From contig DRJJ01000086.1 in assembly GCA_011052255.1 (NCBI GenBank), forward strand, positions 1 to 31,064: a DNA stretch of 31,064 nucleotides. Direction: 5' to 3'. Each line of letters begins with the position of its first letter. Position 1 is the first letter of the stretch. The DNA is from Gammaproteobacteria bacterium. Its GTDB lineage: Bacteria; Pseudomonadota; Gammaproteobacteria; DRJJ01. A program made the position numbers and the translations under genes. Shown piece after piece: positions 22,784 through 30,793 of this stretch. The notes beneath the pieces are model-generated. The model did not search any database, was not told the DNA's origin, and saw only the letters and a program-made list of their open reading frames with translations.

Positions 22784-25348
22784 TTAGTTACGTCTGTTTT
22801 TCTTCACCTGCTTCGAATACTCAATTAGTTTTGAACAGGCGACGGAGAACTCTTGTCGGATAGTTTCCATGTTGTTGCTGCCAAGTGCCTGAAATTCGTC
22901 AGGCTCCAGCTTTTCGCAATTAAAACACGCCTTGAACAGGCGTATGGCACCTACTGTGCCTGCATTACCCTTCAGCGCATGGGCATTGTGCTTGAAATCG
23001 ATAATGTCACCATTATCCAGCGCCTGCTGTAAATCATCGAGCAGCGTATTTCCGTCACGAATAAAACCCTGTAACAGCTCATAGACAAAAGTGTTGTCAT
23101 GGTCCAGTAATTCAAGGTCCCTAAGCGCGGCTATGTTAAGAACTGGTTGATCATCCAGATTAGCCTGTTTGATCTCGGTAGATCTATCAGACCGCGTCTC
23201 AGTGATCATTACGGGTGTTTTATTCATGGTTAGTTTATCAATGACATCAAGCAAGGTGCGTGTTTCTATCGGTTTGGTCAGGTAGGAATCTACACCTGCT
23301 TCTTCGCATTCTTTTTTTGCCTCGGTGGTGGCATTGGCCGTTAAGATAACGATTGGTGTCTTGATATTGTCCGGGTGCATAAAACGATACAGCTTGGTTG
23401 CCTGAATACCACCCATAACAGGCATTTGCATATCCAGAATAATCAGGTCGTAGCGTTGTTGTTCAAGCACATCCAATGCCTCTTCACCATTATTGACAAG
23501 GTCTACATTATGTCCGGCACGCTCCAGAACACGTTCAATTACTTTCTGATTAGTCATGTTGTCTTCGGCGACAAGTATCTTGAGGTTATGGGCACTTTTC
23601 TCACTCGCAATACGTGCGCCAAAGTCCACAATTCGATTATCACGACAGGATGCCATCTGAGCTGCTGCATGAATGGTATTAAACAGCAGGGTTTTATCGA
23701 TGGGCGTTTTAAGAATACTGGCATAACCAACATTCAGTAATGATTGCGTTGTCTCACTATCAATCCCGTGGGAAACCAGAATCAGAGACATGTGTTTTAA
23801 TATAGACTTATGACGTAATGCTGAGGCAAACTGAAAGGCATCAATGTCCAGCAATGGCTTGTTAATAATGATGGTAGCAAAAGGGTTCTGTTGTCTGAGG
23901 CCATCATTAATTTGTGAGAAGGCTTCCGTTGCACTGGTTGTAATGACAGCTTGCATGTCCCAGCCGTCCAGAACGTCTGTAATCCAGTCCTGTTGCTTAC
24001 CCGGGTCGGAGATCAGCATTATACTTGATTGATTGATATCACCGGCAAAAATTTCAGTTGCGGAAGCCTGGATGGAAAATGGTAAATTAAACCAGAAGCA
24101 ACTCCCCTCACCTGGCTGACTTTTAACCCCTATTTTACCTTGCATTAGCTCAATAAGTTTTTTTGAAATTGTGGTGCCCAATCCTGTGCCACCATATGTT
24201 CGTGTGGTAGAAGAATCTGCCTGAGTAAAGCTTTTGAATATCTTCTTCTGTGCGGTTACCGGAATACCAATCCCGGTATCCACAACTTCAAACCGAATCA
24301 GCACATTATCATCACCATGGCTGAGCATAATGGCATTGATATCCACCCTGCCCTGCTCTGTAAATTTGATGGCATTGCCAATAAGATTGATAAAAACCTG
24401 CCGCAGATGGTGCGGGTCGCCTGTTAGTCTGAACGGAAGCTCTGGCTGGATATGAAGATTAAGACCCAGTTTTTTCTGCTCGGCCTGAACACGCATCATT
24501 TTGTATGTGCTACCCAGGAGCTCATGTAAGTCAAAATCAGTATTTTCAATTTCCAGCTTGCCGGCTTCAACCTTGGATATATCCAGTATATTTTCAATCA
24601 GTGATAACAGGGTATAGACAGAATTGCTGATCGTTTCGGCAAATTCCTTTTGCTCACTATTTAGTGGCGTATCCAGCATGATGTCGCTCATGCCGATGAT
24701 GCCGTTTAAGGGTGTTCGTAGTTCATGAGTCATATTCGCTAAAAACTGGCTTTTTGCCTTGTTGGCCTCGTTTGCTTTTTTAACAGCCTCGTTTAACCTT
24801 CGTATTAATTTCGAGGCGTACATAGGCAACACAATTAACCCGGCCAACAAACCAACAGACAGGTTAGGAATACCTTGCCAGAATTCATTTGTGTAAACAA
24901 TCAGGGAAAAGCCCAATACGCTAAGAAATATACTGGCATACAGGTAATTGATGCCGAAGCGAAAACCATTACCCATTGTGATCCATAGATAGAGCGGAAA
25001 TAATGCGGCGCCATACTCTCCAGTAAGGTATATACTGACCGACAACGTTCCATTATCAACAAGCATGGCTACCATACGCCGGATAATCGACTTTTGTGGC
25101 CTGTAGATTATGACAGCGAGATTTAAAACCGAATACAGAAAAAAGATTGAGAACAGCACAAACATACCCGATTCAATCAACCCCTCGACAAATATGCCTT
25201 CCTGGTCTGCATGCAGGTGTGTAGCGATAAGGTAGGTAATAATCAGTAAGGCTATAATTCCCCTTAACAGTGCCTGTTCGTGCTCCTTGCCCGGGCAATC
25301 CTGGCAACGTTTTTTAACTTTACTGATTATTCCCGTTATTGAGCTCAT
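22784..25348 (-). CDS. rpfC: RpfC-type DSF sensor, hybrid histidine kinase
   Basis: An 854-residue hybrid kinase. The N-terminal ~180 residues hold five or six membrane helices and include the RpfC-like stretch LWITMGNGFRFGINYLYAS (121-139). Then come a HisKA domain with H208 in NMTHELRTPLNG, a HATPase domain (N-box LIGNAIKFT, DTGIGIP, GGTGLGTTIS), a degenerate receiver (~440-560) whose Asp position reads TIIINKPL, a full receiver (~588-705, D639 in IILDMQMPVMGG), and an HPt domain with H790 in AHALKG. It is longer than Xanthomonas RpfC (about 726 residues), mainly through the extra receiver-like domain. Signal flow H208-D639-H790 and then to RpfG is expected. It follows rpfG in an operon (21-base gap) and converges on rpfF. 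Confidence 0.9.
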   Translation of the reverse strand: MSSITGIISKVKKRCQDCPGKEHEQALLRGIIALLIITYLIATHLHADQEGIFVEGLIESGMFVLFSIFFLYSVLNLAVIIYRPQKSIIRRMVAMLVDNGTLSVSIYLTGEYGAALFPLYLWITMGNGFRFGINYLYASIFLSVLGFSLIVYTNEFWQGIPNLSVGLLAGLIVLPMYASKLIRRLNEAVKKANEANKAKSQFLANMTHELRTPLNGIIGMSDIMLDTPLNSEQKEFAETISNSVYTLLSLIENILDISKVEAGKLEIENTDFDLHELLGSTYKMMRVQAEQKKLGLNLHIQPELPFRLTGDPHHLRQVFINLIGNAIKFTEQGRVDINAIMLSHGDDNVLIRFEVVDTGIGIPVTAQKKIFKSFTQADSSTTRTYGGTGLGTTISKKLIELMQGKIGVKSQPGEGSCFWFNLPFSIQASATEIFAGDINQSSIMLISDPGKQQDWITDVLDGWDMQAVITTSATEAFSQINDGLRQQNPFATIIINKPLLDIDAFQFASALRHKSILKHMSLILVSHGIDSETTQSLLNVGYASILKTPIDKTLLFNTIHAAAQMASCRDNRIVDFGARIASEKSAHNLKILVAEDNMTNQKVIERVLERAGHNVDLVNNGEEALDVLEQQRYDLIILDMQMPVMGGIQATKLYRFMHPDNIKTPIVILTANATTEAKKECEEAGVDSYLTKPIETRTLLDVIDKLTMNKTPVMITETRSDRSTEIKQANLDDQPVLNIAALRDLELLDHDNTFVYELLQGFIRDGNTLLDDLQQALDNGDIIDFKHNAHALKGNAGTVGAIRLFKACFNCEKLEPDEFQALGSNNMETIRQEFSVACSKLIEYSKQVKKNRRN

Positions 25349-25369
25349 AGGTATAACACCGGGAAAAGA

Positions 25370-26479
25370 CTATTTGTCTTTTTCATCTCGCAAGTTGGTA
25401 TATATGTCCATAATCTTTTTTTGATTTGTGAAAAAGGCATTAACACAATCAGGGCAAAAGTGCTTATCCTGTTTGGCGCGGATGTAATCAAACGCATCCT
25501 TTGCAGACCACGCTTTTTTGTATGGACGTATAGTGGTCAGGGCATCAAACACATCTGCAATGGCCACAATTCGAGCCTGTTGCGGGATATCACTACCCGA
25601 TAGCCCCTGAGGGTACCCGCTCCCATCAAATTTTTCATGGTGTCCAAGTGCAATGACAGCACCCATTTGCAGGAAATCAGATGGGCTATCCTTCAGAATT
25701 TCATAACCTATTACAGTATGTTTTTTCATTACTTCAAATTCTTCTTTGGTATGCTTTCCCGGTTTAAGTAATATGGCATCCGGCACGCCAATTTTTCCAA
25801 TATCATGCATGGGTGCCGACATTTCGATCATTTGACAATCATGCTCAGGCAGGCCAAGCGCTTCGGCAATCAGGCGTGAATAGCGCGCCATCCTGATAAC
25901 ATGATTACCGGTCTCTTCATCCCGATATTCACCTGCCTTAGCCAGACGCATCAAGGTTTCCTGTTCCCTGATACGGACATCCTGAGTGGCCTGTTCAACC
26001 AGGTGTTCCAGTTCTTTTGCCCTTTTGGCAATAAATTTGTGCTGATGGTGCATCAGTAACAGGTTACGTATGCGAACACGGCATTCCTGGTGATCAATGG
26101 GTTTGATCAGGTAATCGGTAGCCCCGGCTTCGAATGCCTGGTAACGAATATCACGATCCTCGATCCCGGTAACAATCACCAACGGAATATCATGACAACC
26201 AGAAAGTTGCCGGAAGCGACGGGTAACTTCAACGCCATTCATTTCAGGCATCCTGTAATCGGTAAGTACAATATCCGGAGGATGGTTTGAAATCCAGTCC
26301 AGCGCTTCCACCGGGTTATCGAAATCAATAATTTGAAAGGTAGGATCCATGCTACCGAGCAGTCTTTGTAACAGGACACGACCCAGCCTCTGATCGTCAA
26401 TGATGACGATACGGCTGGCGTTCCGCAATCCGGTCATTCTGGTGATGCCAGAGTCGTTAATTGAATTTAGTGTTTCCAT
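25370..26479 (-). CDS. rpfG: RpfG-type response regulator with HD-GYP phosphodiesterase
   Basis: From the ATG at 26479 this is 369 residues, close to Xanthomonas RpfG (about 378). The receiver (residues ~22-145) has D74 in IVLTDYRMPEMNG, T104 in VIVTG and Lys in YLIKPID. A linker helix leads to the HD-GYP domain (~175-365) with EYRDEETGNH, MHDIGKIGVPD (H225/D226) and GHHEKFDGSGYP (279-290), all catalytic metal ligands retained. RpfG hydrolyses cyclic di-GMP when phosphorylated by RpfC. The frame continues to a GTG at 26566, but that stretch covers a promoter-like TATATTATAA and reads unlike protein, so the ATG is preferred although its ribosome site is weak. It leads the rpfG-rpfC operon. Confidence 0.92.
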   Translation of the reverse strand: METLNSINDSGITRMTGLRNASRIVIIDDQRLGRVLLQRLLGSMDPTFQIIDFDNPVEALDWISNHPPDIVLTDYRMPEMNGVEVTRRFRQLSGCHDIPLVIVTGIEDRDIRYQAFEAGATDYLIKPIDHQECRVRIRNLLLMHHQHKFIAKRAKELEHLVEQATQDVRIREQETLMRLAKAGEYRDEETGNHVIRMARYSRLIAEALGLPEHDCQMIEMSAPMHDIGKIGVPDAILLKPGKHTKEEFEVMKKHTVIGYEILKDSPSDFLQMGAVIALGHHEKFDGSGYPQGLSGSDIPQQARIVAIADVFDALTTIRPYKKAWSAKDAFDYIRAKQDKHFCPDCVNAFFTNQKKIMDIYTNLRDEKDK

Positions 26480-26903
26480 CAATACCAAATAAGTAATATT
26501 GAGTACGCGTCTGAAATCGTTCCAGTTTCTACAGCCCTGGAGCGGGTTATAATATATCGATTTCACATTCCCGAAGGTTACATAATGTAACGACTACGAC
26601 ACTTAGAACTTGAAAAATATTCCGGGATTTATGGGCCAGCTTACTGGCCATTTATACATAGTTAATAATATAGAACAAACTTCCGAATTTTTCTGTGTGC
26701 TGTCACCAATGCCGATTTATCAGTTAATGCTTATAATAATATACATAATATAATAGCTTAGGCAACTCTTTTTAGGTCATTTCTATTATATGATCAGCAT
26801 CTGCCTGGTGTTGGGCAGGATTTACCCCGGGTTGGCCTGACAGCGTCTTGTCTCCGTCAGGTGATTGATAATTATAGGAATAATGCTGATTAATATTGCC
26901 CAT
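26480..26903. other. Intergenic region upstream of rpfG
   Basis: A 424-base AT-rich stretch downstream of ppnN and upstream of rpfG, both minus strand. On the minus strand TATATTATAAC (rc of 26546-26556) is a probable -10 region for rpfG, with a palindrome just upstream (listed separately). GGCCAG-CTTA-CTGGCC (26634-26649) is a short hairpin without a T-run. CCTGAC (26836-26841) and GTCAGG (26856-26861) form a weak stem just after the ppnN stop. None is a convincing terminator. Confidence 0.35.
26577..26591 (-). promoter_or_regulatory. Palindromic operator candidate at the rpfG promoter
   Basis: GTTACAT-A-ATGTAAC is a perfect 15-base palindrome. Relative to the candidate -10 near 26549-26554 and a start near 26540, its centre would be at about -44, the usual place for an activator acting on a promoter that lacks a good -35, as here. 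Confidence 0.45.
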
Positions 26904-28274
26904 CTAGCTTAAAATAGAGTAGCAAGGTTTGTATTCCTTACCCGGCAGCTTCATTCGATTTTGTGCAACAAAAGTGGCCAGTAAGGTATCTACCGGATCC
27001 ATAACACTGGTATCACCCTGGATCTGGAAAAGGCCGTGCTGCTCTATAGCCCGGATGCCTTCCGCTTTTACATTACCGGCCACCACACCGGAAAAGACGC
27101 GGCGTAGATTAGCGGCTAGTGTGTGAGCCTCCTGGCCTTTATGCAGGGCCAGATTACTCATGTTTTCATGGGTGGGTATAAAGGGTGTCTGAAATTCCTT
27201 GTCTATTTCCAGTATCCAGTTGTAATAGTATGCATCACCCTGTTTTTTTCGGTACTCGCGAACCTGCTCAATCCCGGAATGTATTTCACGCGCAGTCTGC
27301 ACTGGATCATCGATTATGATCTTGTATAACTGCTGTGCCTCTACACCCAATGTATCGGCAATAAACCGGTCTATACCGATAAAGTATTCGCGGGCACTCT
27401 CCGGGCCAGTGAACACCAGCGGGAATGGTACATCTTTATTATTGGGGTGAAGTAATACACCCAGGATATACAGAATCTCTTCTGCGGTTCCAACCCCACC
27501 CGGGAAGACGACTACCCCATGCCCGGTTCGTATAAATGCTTCCAGCCGTTTTTCAATATCCGGCATAATAACCAGATCATTCACTATAGGGTTGGGTGAC
27601 TCGGCGGCGATGATACCGGGTTCTGTAATACCCAGATATTGGCCTTCACAGATGCGCTGCTTGGCATGTCCAATGGTGGCGCCTTTCATAGGTCCTTTCA
27701 TTGCGCCTGGACCACATCCTGTACAGATATCAAGACCACGCAGCCCCATCTCGTATCCTACTTCCTTGGTATAGTCATATTCATTTCGTTTTATGGAATG
27801 CCCTCCCCAGCACACCACAAGACTGGGATTGGGGCCTACCCGCAATACATTAGCGTTGCGCATAATATGGAAAACGGCATTGGTAATACCTTCTGATGTA
27901 TCCAGATCAAAGGTCTGGTTATCATTTATGTCGTCATTGACAAACACAACATCACGCAACACAGCAAACAGGTGCTCATTGATTCCCTTGATCATTTTTC
28001 CATCAACAAATGCATGGGCAGGGGCATTCCTGACATCCAGTTTTATGCCCCGCTCTTCCTGAATAATTCGAATATCAAACGTCGGGTAGCGATCAAGCAG
28101 TTCTTTGCCATCATCAAGAGAGCTACCACAGTTCAGCACTGCCAGCGAGCAGTTGCGAAACAGGTCGTACAGACCACCCTTGCTGGTATCAAGAAGTTTG
28201 GTGACCTCAGTCCTTGACAATACCGCCATCCGGCCACCAGGGGTTGCCTGCGCATCTACAACATCATATTCCAT
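26904..28274 (-). CDS. ppnN: Nucleotide 5'-monophosphate nucleosidase PpnN (LOG family)
   Basis: This 456-residue protein matches PpnN (formerly YgdH; 454 residues in E. coli). It has the LOG-family signature PGGVGTAEE (residues ~251-259), GGHSIKRNEY, GLDICTGCGPGAMKGPMKGA, and PNPIVNDLVIMPDIEKRLEAF, with the extra N- and C-terminal domains that set PpnN apart from short LOG proteins. The enzyme cleaves purine and pyrimidine nucleoside monophosphates to base and ribose 5-phosphate; in E. coli it binds and is activated by (p)ppGpp. AGGA lies six bases before the ATG at 28274. It follows the GDSL esterase gene by 40 bases on the same strand. Confidence 0.92.
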   Translation of the reverse strand: MEYDVVDAQATPGGRMAVLSRTEVTKLLDTSKGGLYDLFRNCSLAVLNCGSSLDDGKELLDRYPTFDIRIIQEERGIKLDVRNAPAHAFVDGKMIKGINEHLFAVLRDVVFVNDDINDNQTFDLDTSEGITNAVFHIMRNANVLRVGPNPSLVVCWGGHSIKRNEYDYTKEVGYEMGLRGLDICTGCGPGAMKGPMKGATIGHAKQRICEGQYLGITEPGIIAAESPNPIVNDLVIMPDIEKRLEAFIRTGHGVVVFPGGVGTAEEILYILGVLLHPNNKDVPFPLVFTGPESAREYFIGIDRFIADTLGVEAQQLYKIIIDDPVQTAREIHSGIEQVREYRKKQGDAYYYNWILEIDKEFQTPFIPTHENMSNLALHKGQEAHTLAANLRRVFSGVVAGNVKAEGIRAIEQHGLFQIQGDTSVMDPVDTLLATFVAQNRMKLPGKEYKPCYSILS

Positions 28275-28314
28275 AGTAGTCCTTTATTTTTTGTTTACCA
28301 GCCTGCATGGACTG

Positions 28315-29283
28315 TTAATCGTGATCTTCGCCTTCATGCTCTTCTTTGTGATCCAGTGACTGGTAAAAGGCATTACCAATGATTGCATGCACTCTTGCTG
28401 TCGGATGAATTTCATCGAAGAAGATGTATTGGTCGAAATTTTGTCCGAAATTACACCCCGGATTAAAGGTAAATGTAATGCTGCTGAAGCAGGCATCAGT
28501 GGTATTGCTAAAACCAGCTTTCGAACCTTTTTTGATCAGCTTGTTGAAGAATTTTAATAAATTGAACTGGGTAATATCCATATCCAGCTCGTCAGATTCA
28601 TCGCTTTCATCCCTGTGTTTTATGGCTATTTTAAGTTTTTTACTAAAGCGCTTACTGAGTCGGGTGGCGCGTGCGATCATGCCTGGGTCATTAGTTAGCT
28701 GCGCCAGAATTCTGGTCTCCGGTATAGCACCAATATCAGGTGCATTGATCAAAAGAAAGGAGTGTGCGCCAGAACGGGCTAACTGGTTTATCGTTTGTGA
28801 TATTTGCATAATAGCGGCATCTACGATGGTATTGGCTGTATTCGTATCGGTAACACCTCGAGCCGAACGTATATCGTTTCCACCAATCAAAATGACATAG
28901 AGCGCATCTTCCGGTGCGGCATATCCGTGGTTGGCCAGAAAAATGCTCGTCTGGGCAGCCAGGTCTATCGGCTCTGTTCCGGCAGCATTCGCCCTTGCTA
29001 CAGCATAGTTCGTTCCTGCCTCTGGACCAATCAAATGTAACGATGCCTGTGCAGATAAACCCAGTTTATTAGCCATTACTTCTACTGCCACAGCACCATT
29101 ACTGACACGATTCATATAAAAGGGTGGTGACGGAAAATTACCGGTTATCGATGCAAGATTTCCGGTATCTGACAGACTGTCGCCAAACACGTATACTTGC
29201 TTAAACGACGAGTCGGCATTTACCCATGCTGAAAATACAAGTAAAACAGGAACCAGTAACTTTATCATTATAGATTTATACAT
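28315..29283 (-). CDS. Exported GDSL/SGNH-family esterase
   Basis: A 322-residue exported hydrolase. A signal peptide covers residues ~1-23 (IMIKLLVPVLLVFSAWVNA). Block I is VFGDSLSDTGN with nucleophile S36, block II is the NYAVARANA region, block III is ILIGGNDIRSA, and block V DEIHPTARVH supplies the Asp and His of the triad. This set is typical of periplasmic or secreted lipolytic GDSL enzymes. An acidic patch (RDESDESDELDMDI, ~225-238) and a His/Glu-rich tail (DHKEEHEGEDHD) are unusual and may bind metal. GGGAG lies seven bases before the ATG. The unknown gene upstream is 23 bases away on the same strand. Confidence 0.9.
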   Translation of the reverse strand: MYKSIMIKLLVPVLLVFSAWVNADSSFKQVYVFGDSLSDTGNLASITGNFPSPPFYMNRVSNGAVAVEVMANKLGLSAQASLHLIGPEAGTNYAVARANAAGTEPIDLAAQTSIFLANHGYAAPEDALYVILIGGNDIRSARGVTDTNTANTIVDAAIMQISQTINQLARSGAHSFLLINAPDIGAIPETRILAQLTNDPGMIARATRLSKRFSKKLKIAIKHRDESDESDELDMDITQFNLLKFFNKLIKKGSKAGFSNTTDACFSSITFTFNPGCNFGQNFDQYIFFDEIHPTARVHAIIGNAFYQSLDHKEEHEGEDHD

Positions 29284-29306
29284 GTCATTACTCCCAATTT
29301 AGATCA

Positions 29307-29711
29307 CTACCGCTCATTTTTACCCACCTGATAGGCTTCTATCAGGGCACATTTTAATTCCGGATGTTCGTCAAGATTATCTATATTCATGGTTCTACGG
29401 ACGATGGACTGCAAGATATCATGGCATTTCGCTTCTTGCCATTTTCCCTGAAAAATCTCTACATCGAATTCGCCATTAGTGATGCATAAGGTGGCCAGGC
29501 CCTCTGCCTGGGTGCATCGTATATTCTCAAGTAACATAATTTCATATTCATAGGAATACAGATCTATACCATTTTCCTGTGCCAGCAGCATATGTAAAGA
29601 AGGTATCTGGCCTTTGCTGTCCATGTATTTGAATAGTTCGATAGTTGCCGACGGTATGAACTTCTCGCCCTTGTAGTAGAACTCAACACTTGCGACAATT
29701 TTACTTTTCAT
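29307..29711 (-). CDS. Conserved hypothetical protein (134 aa)
   Basis: A soluble 134-residue acidic protein, no signal peptide or membrane segment. It starts with a strand-like KIVASVEFYYKGEKFIPSATIEL, then a helical IPSLHMLLAQENGIDLYSYEYEIMLLENI and a third part, FDVEIFQGKWQEAKCHD. Two Cys residues lie in IRCTQ and AKCHD. I recognise no family or motif. A GAGGA sits directly before the ATG, unusually close, with a GAGA better placed nine bases upstream. It is probably co-transcribed with the GDSL esterase gene 23 bases downstream, but this does not reveal its job. Confidence 0.65.
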   Translation of the reverse strand: MKSKIVASVEFYYKGEKFIPSATIELFKYMDSKGQIPSLHMLLAQENGIDLYSYEYEIMLLENIRCTQAEGLATLCITNGEFDVEIFQGKWQEAKCHDILQSIVRRTMNIDNLDEHPELKCALIEAYQVGKNER

Positions 29712-29915
29712 TCCTCGGTCTCATTCTGCCAGCTATCTTGTTCGCATCATACCACTATGGTGTGACAATAAAAGTTACTATCGACACATGTCATTTCCGG
29801 TATTTTTTCACCCACGCCCAATCCTCTGCAACATTTTTTAGGGTTAGATGGCCACCATTATTACCTGTTACTCACATTGCAGGAAGATGCTGTCTGTATG
29901 ATGTTGTAGTTCGCC

Positions 29916-29944
29916 TTGACATATCGTCCTGCGTAGCATATAGC
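29916..29944 (+). promoter_or_regulatory. Sigma-70 promoter of the Crp-family gene
   Basis: A perfect -35 TTGACA (29916-29921), a 17-base spacer and a five-of-six -10 TATAGC (29939-29944) form the best sigma-70 promoter in the window. The start would be near 29951, about 28 bases before the ATG. Confidence 0.65.
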
Positions 29945-29961
29945 ATGGAGTATCAGATACA

Positions 29962-29975
29962 TTTTCATATGAAAA
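29962..29975 (+). promoter_or_regulatory. Perfect 14-base palindrome in the leader of the Crp-family gene
   Basis: TTTTCATATGAAAA lies between the predicted start site and the ATG at 29979. It does not resemble a CRP box. It could be a repressor site, or it could shape the mRNA around the ribosome-binding region, which otherwise has no clear Shine-Dalgarno. Confidence 0.45.
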
Positions 29976-29978
29976 GTG

Positions 29979-30665
29979 ATGCATAATAGCCCTCTTATAG
30001 ATAAACGCATGTTCCTGGGTTCAAACCCCCTGTTTGAGGACTTACGTGAGGATGACCTTGGTGATCTGGTAGCCATTACGCGCAGCAAGCAGGTCAGGTC
30101 TCAACAGACCATAATCAAGCAAGGCCGTTCTGGCGATGAAATGTACATTATCGTTAGTGGTAAGGTTCGTATTCACATACATATCGCTGATGACGAGGAT
30201 TTAACAGTAGGTGAGCTGGTGGCCGGAGAGGCATTTGGTGAAATCGCGCTTTTTGATAATCAGCCCAGAACCGCTACTGTCACAACGGTTGAACCCAGTC
30301 ACTTTCTGGTTCTGGGGCGTGACAAGTTCAAGGATTTCCTGCTTAGACACCCGCATGTCTCCATTCAGCTGTTGACGGTTATGTCGAAACGACTGCGCTC
30401 ATCCAGTGACCTGCTTAAGGATTCACTGTATTCAGACGTCTCTTCACGCCTGGCAAAAACCCTGTTTGACATAGCGCAGGCATACGGGCAGCAAACCCGA
30501 AGTGGTCTTAAGGTGAATATTGCATTTAATGACAGGGAACTCGGTGAAATTGCCGGGGTACCCGGAAAAGTCGTCGCAGCCCAGTTACGCCATTGGAAAG
30601 AGGCCGGTGTTATTCAGGTGGATCATGGATGCCTCACTTTGCTTAAGCCTGAGGAACTACATTGA
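29979..30665 (+). CDS. Crp/Fnr family transcription regulator
   Basis: From the ATG at 29979 (GTG at 29976 is in frame) this is 228 residues. The N-terminal half (~20-135) is a cyclic-nucleotide-binding jelly roll; the phosphate-binding cassette GEAFGEIALFDNQPRTATV keeps the Glu and Arg that contact cAMP in CRP-type sensors. A dimer helix (~135-165) leads to the C-terminal winged HTH (~168-225), whose recognition region ELGEIAGVPGKVVAAQLRHW departs from the usual GxSRExVxR pattern of CRP. No Fnr-type N-terminal Cys cluster is present. cAMP is the likely ligand, though some Crp-type proteins, such as Xanthomonas Clp, respond to cyclic di-GMP. A sigma-70 promoter lies upstream and a terminator downstream. 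Confidence 0.9.
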   Translation: MHNSPLIDKRMFLGSNPLFEDLREDDLGDLVAITRSKQVRSQQTIIKQGRSGDEMYIIVSGKVRIHIHIADDEDLTVGELVAGEAFGEIALFDNQPRTATVTTVEPSHFLVLGRDKFKDFLLRHPHVSIQLLTVMSKRLRSSSDLLKDSLYSDVSSRLAKTLFDIAQAYGQQTRSGLKVNIAFNDRELGEIAGVPGKVVAAQLRHWKEAGVIQVDHGCLTLLKPEELH

Positions 30666-30731
30666 GAAGCCTGTGATCTATTTATGAACTTGTATCTAAC
30701 CTGTCCAGAATAAATCAGAGATTCCTTAACC

Positions 30732-30770
30732 CAGTAAAAAGCCCGGCTGCTAGTGCCGGGCTTTTTACTG
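30732..30770. terminator. Bidirectional intrinsic terminator
   Basis: A 16-base perfect stem, CAGTAAAAAGCCCGGC (30732-30747) and GCCGGGCTTTTTACTG (30755-30770), encloses a 7-base loop. The GC-rich upper stem with a T-run on the 3' side of either strand makes it work in both directions, serving the Crp-family gene (plus) and the EF-G gene (minus). Confidence 0.92.
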
Positions 30771-30793
30771 AATACGCAAGGCTGCAGCAGGGT

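Noticed and set aside
26480..26566. N-terminal extension of RpfG from a GTG start
   Set aside because: The 29 extra residues do not resemble RpfG, overlap promoter-like sequence, and give a protein longer than the family norm.
26634..26649. Hairpin GGCCAG-CTTA-CTGGCC as a ppnN terminator
   Set aside because: It is about 250 bases past the ppnN stop and has no T-run on the minus strand.
30010..30035. tRNA-like T-arm sequence (GGGTTCAAACCCC)
   Set aside because: It lies inside the Crp-family coding region (codons for LGSNPLF) and no acceptor, D or anticodon arms fit around it.
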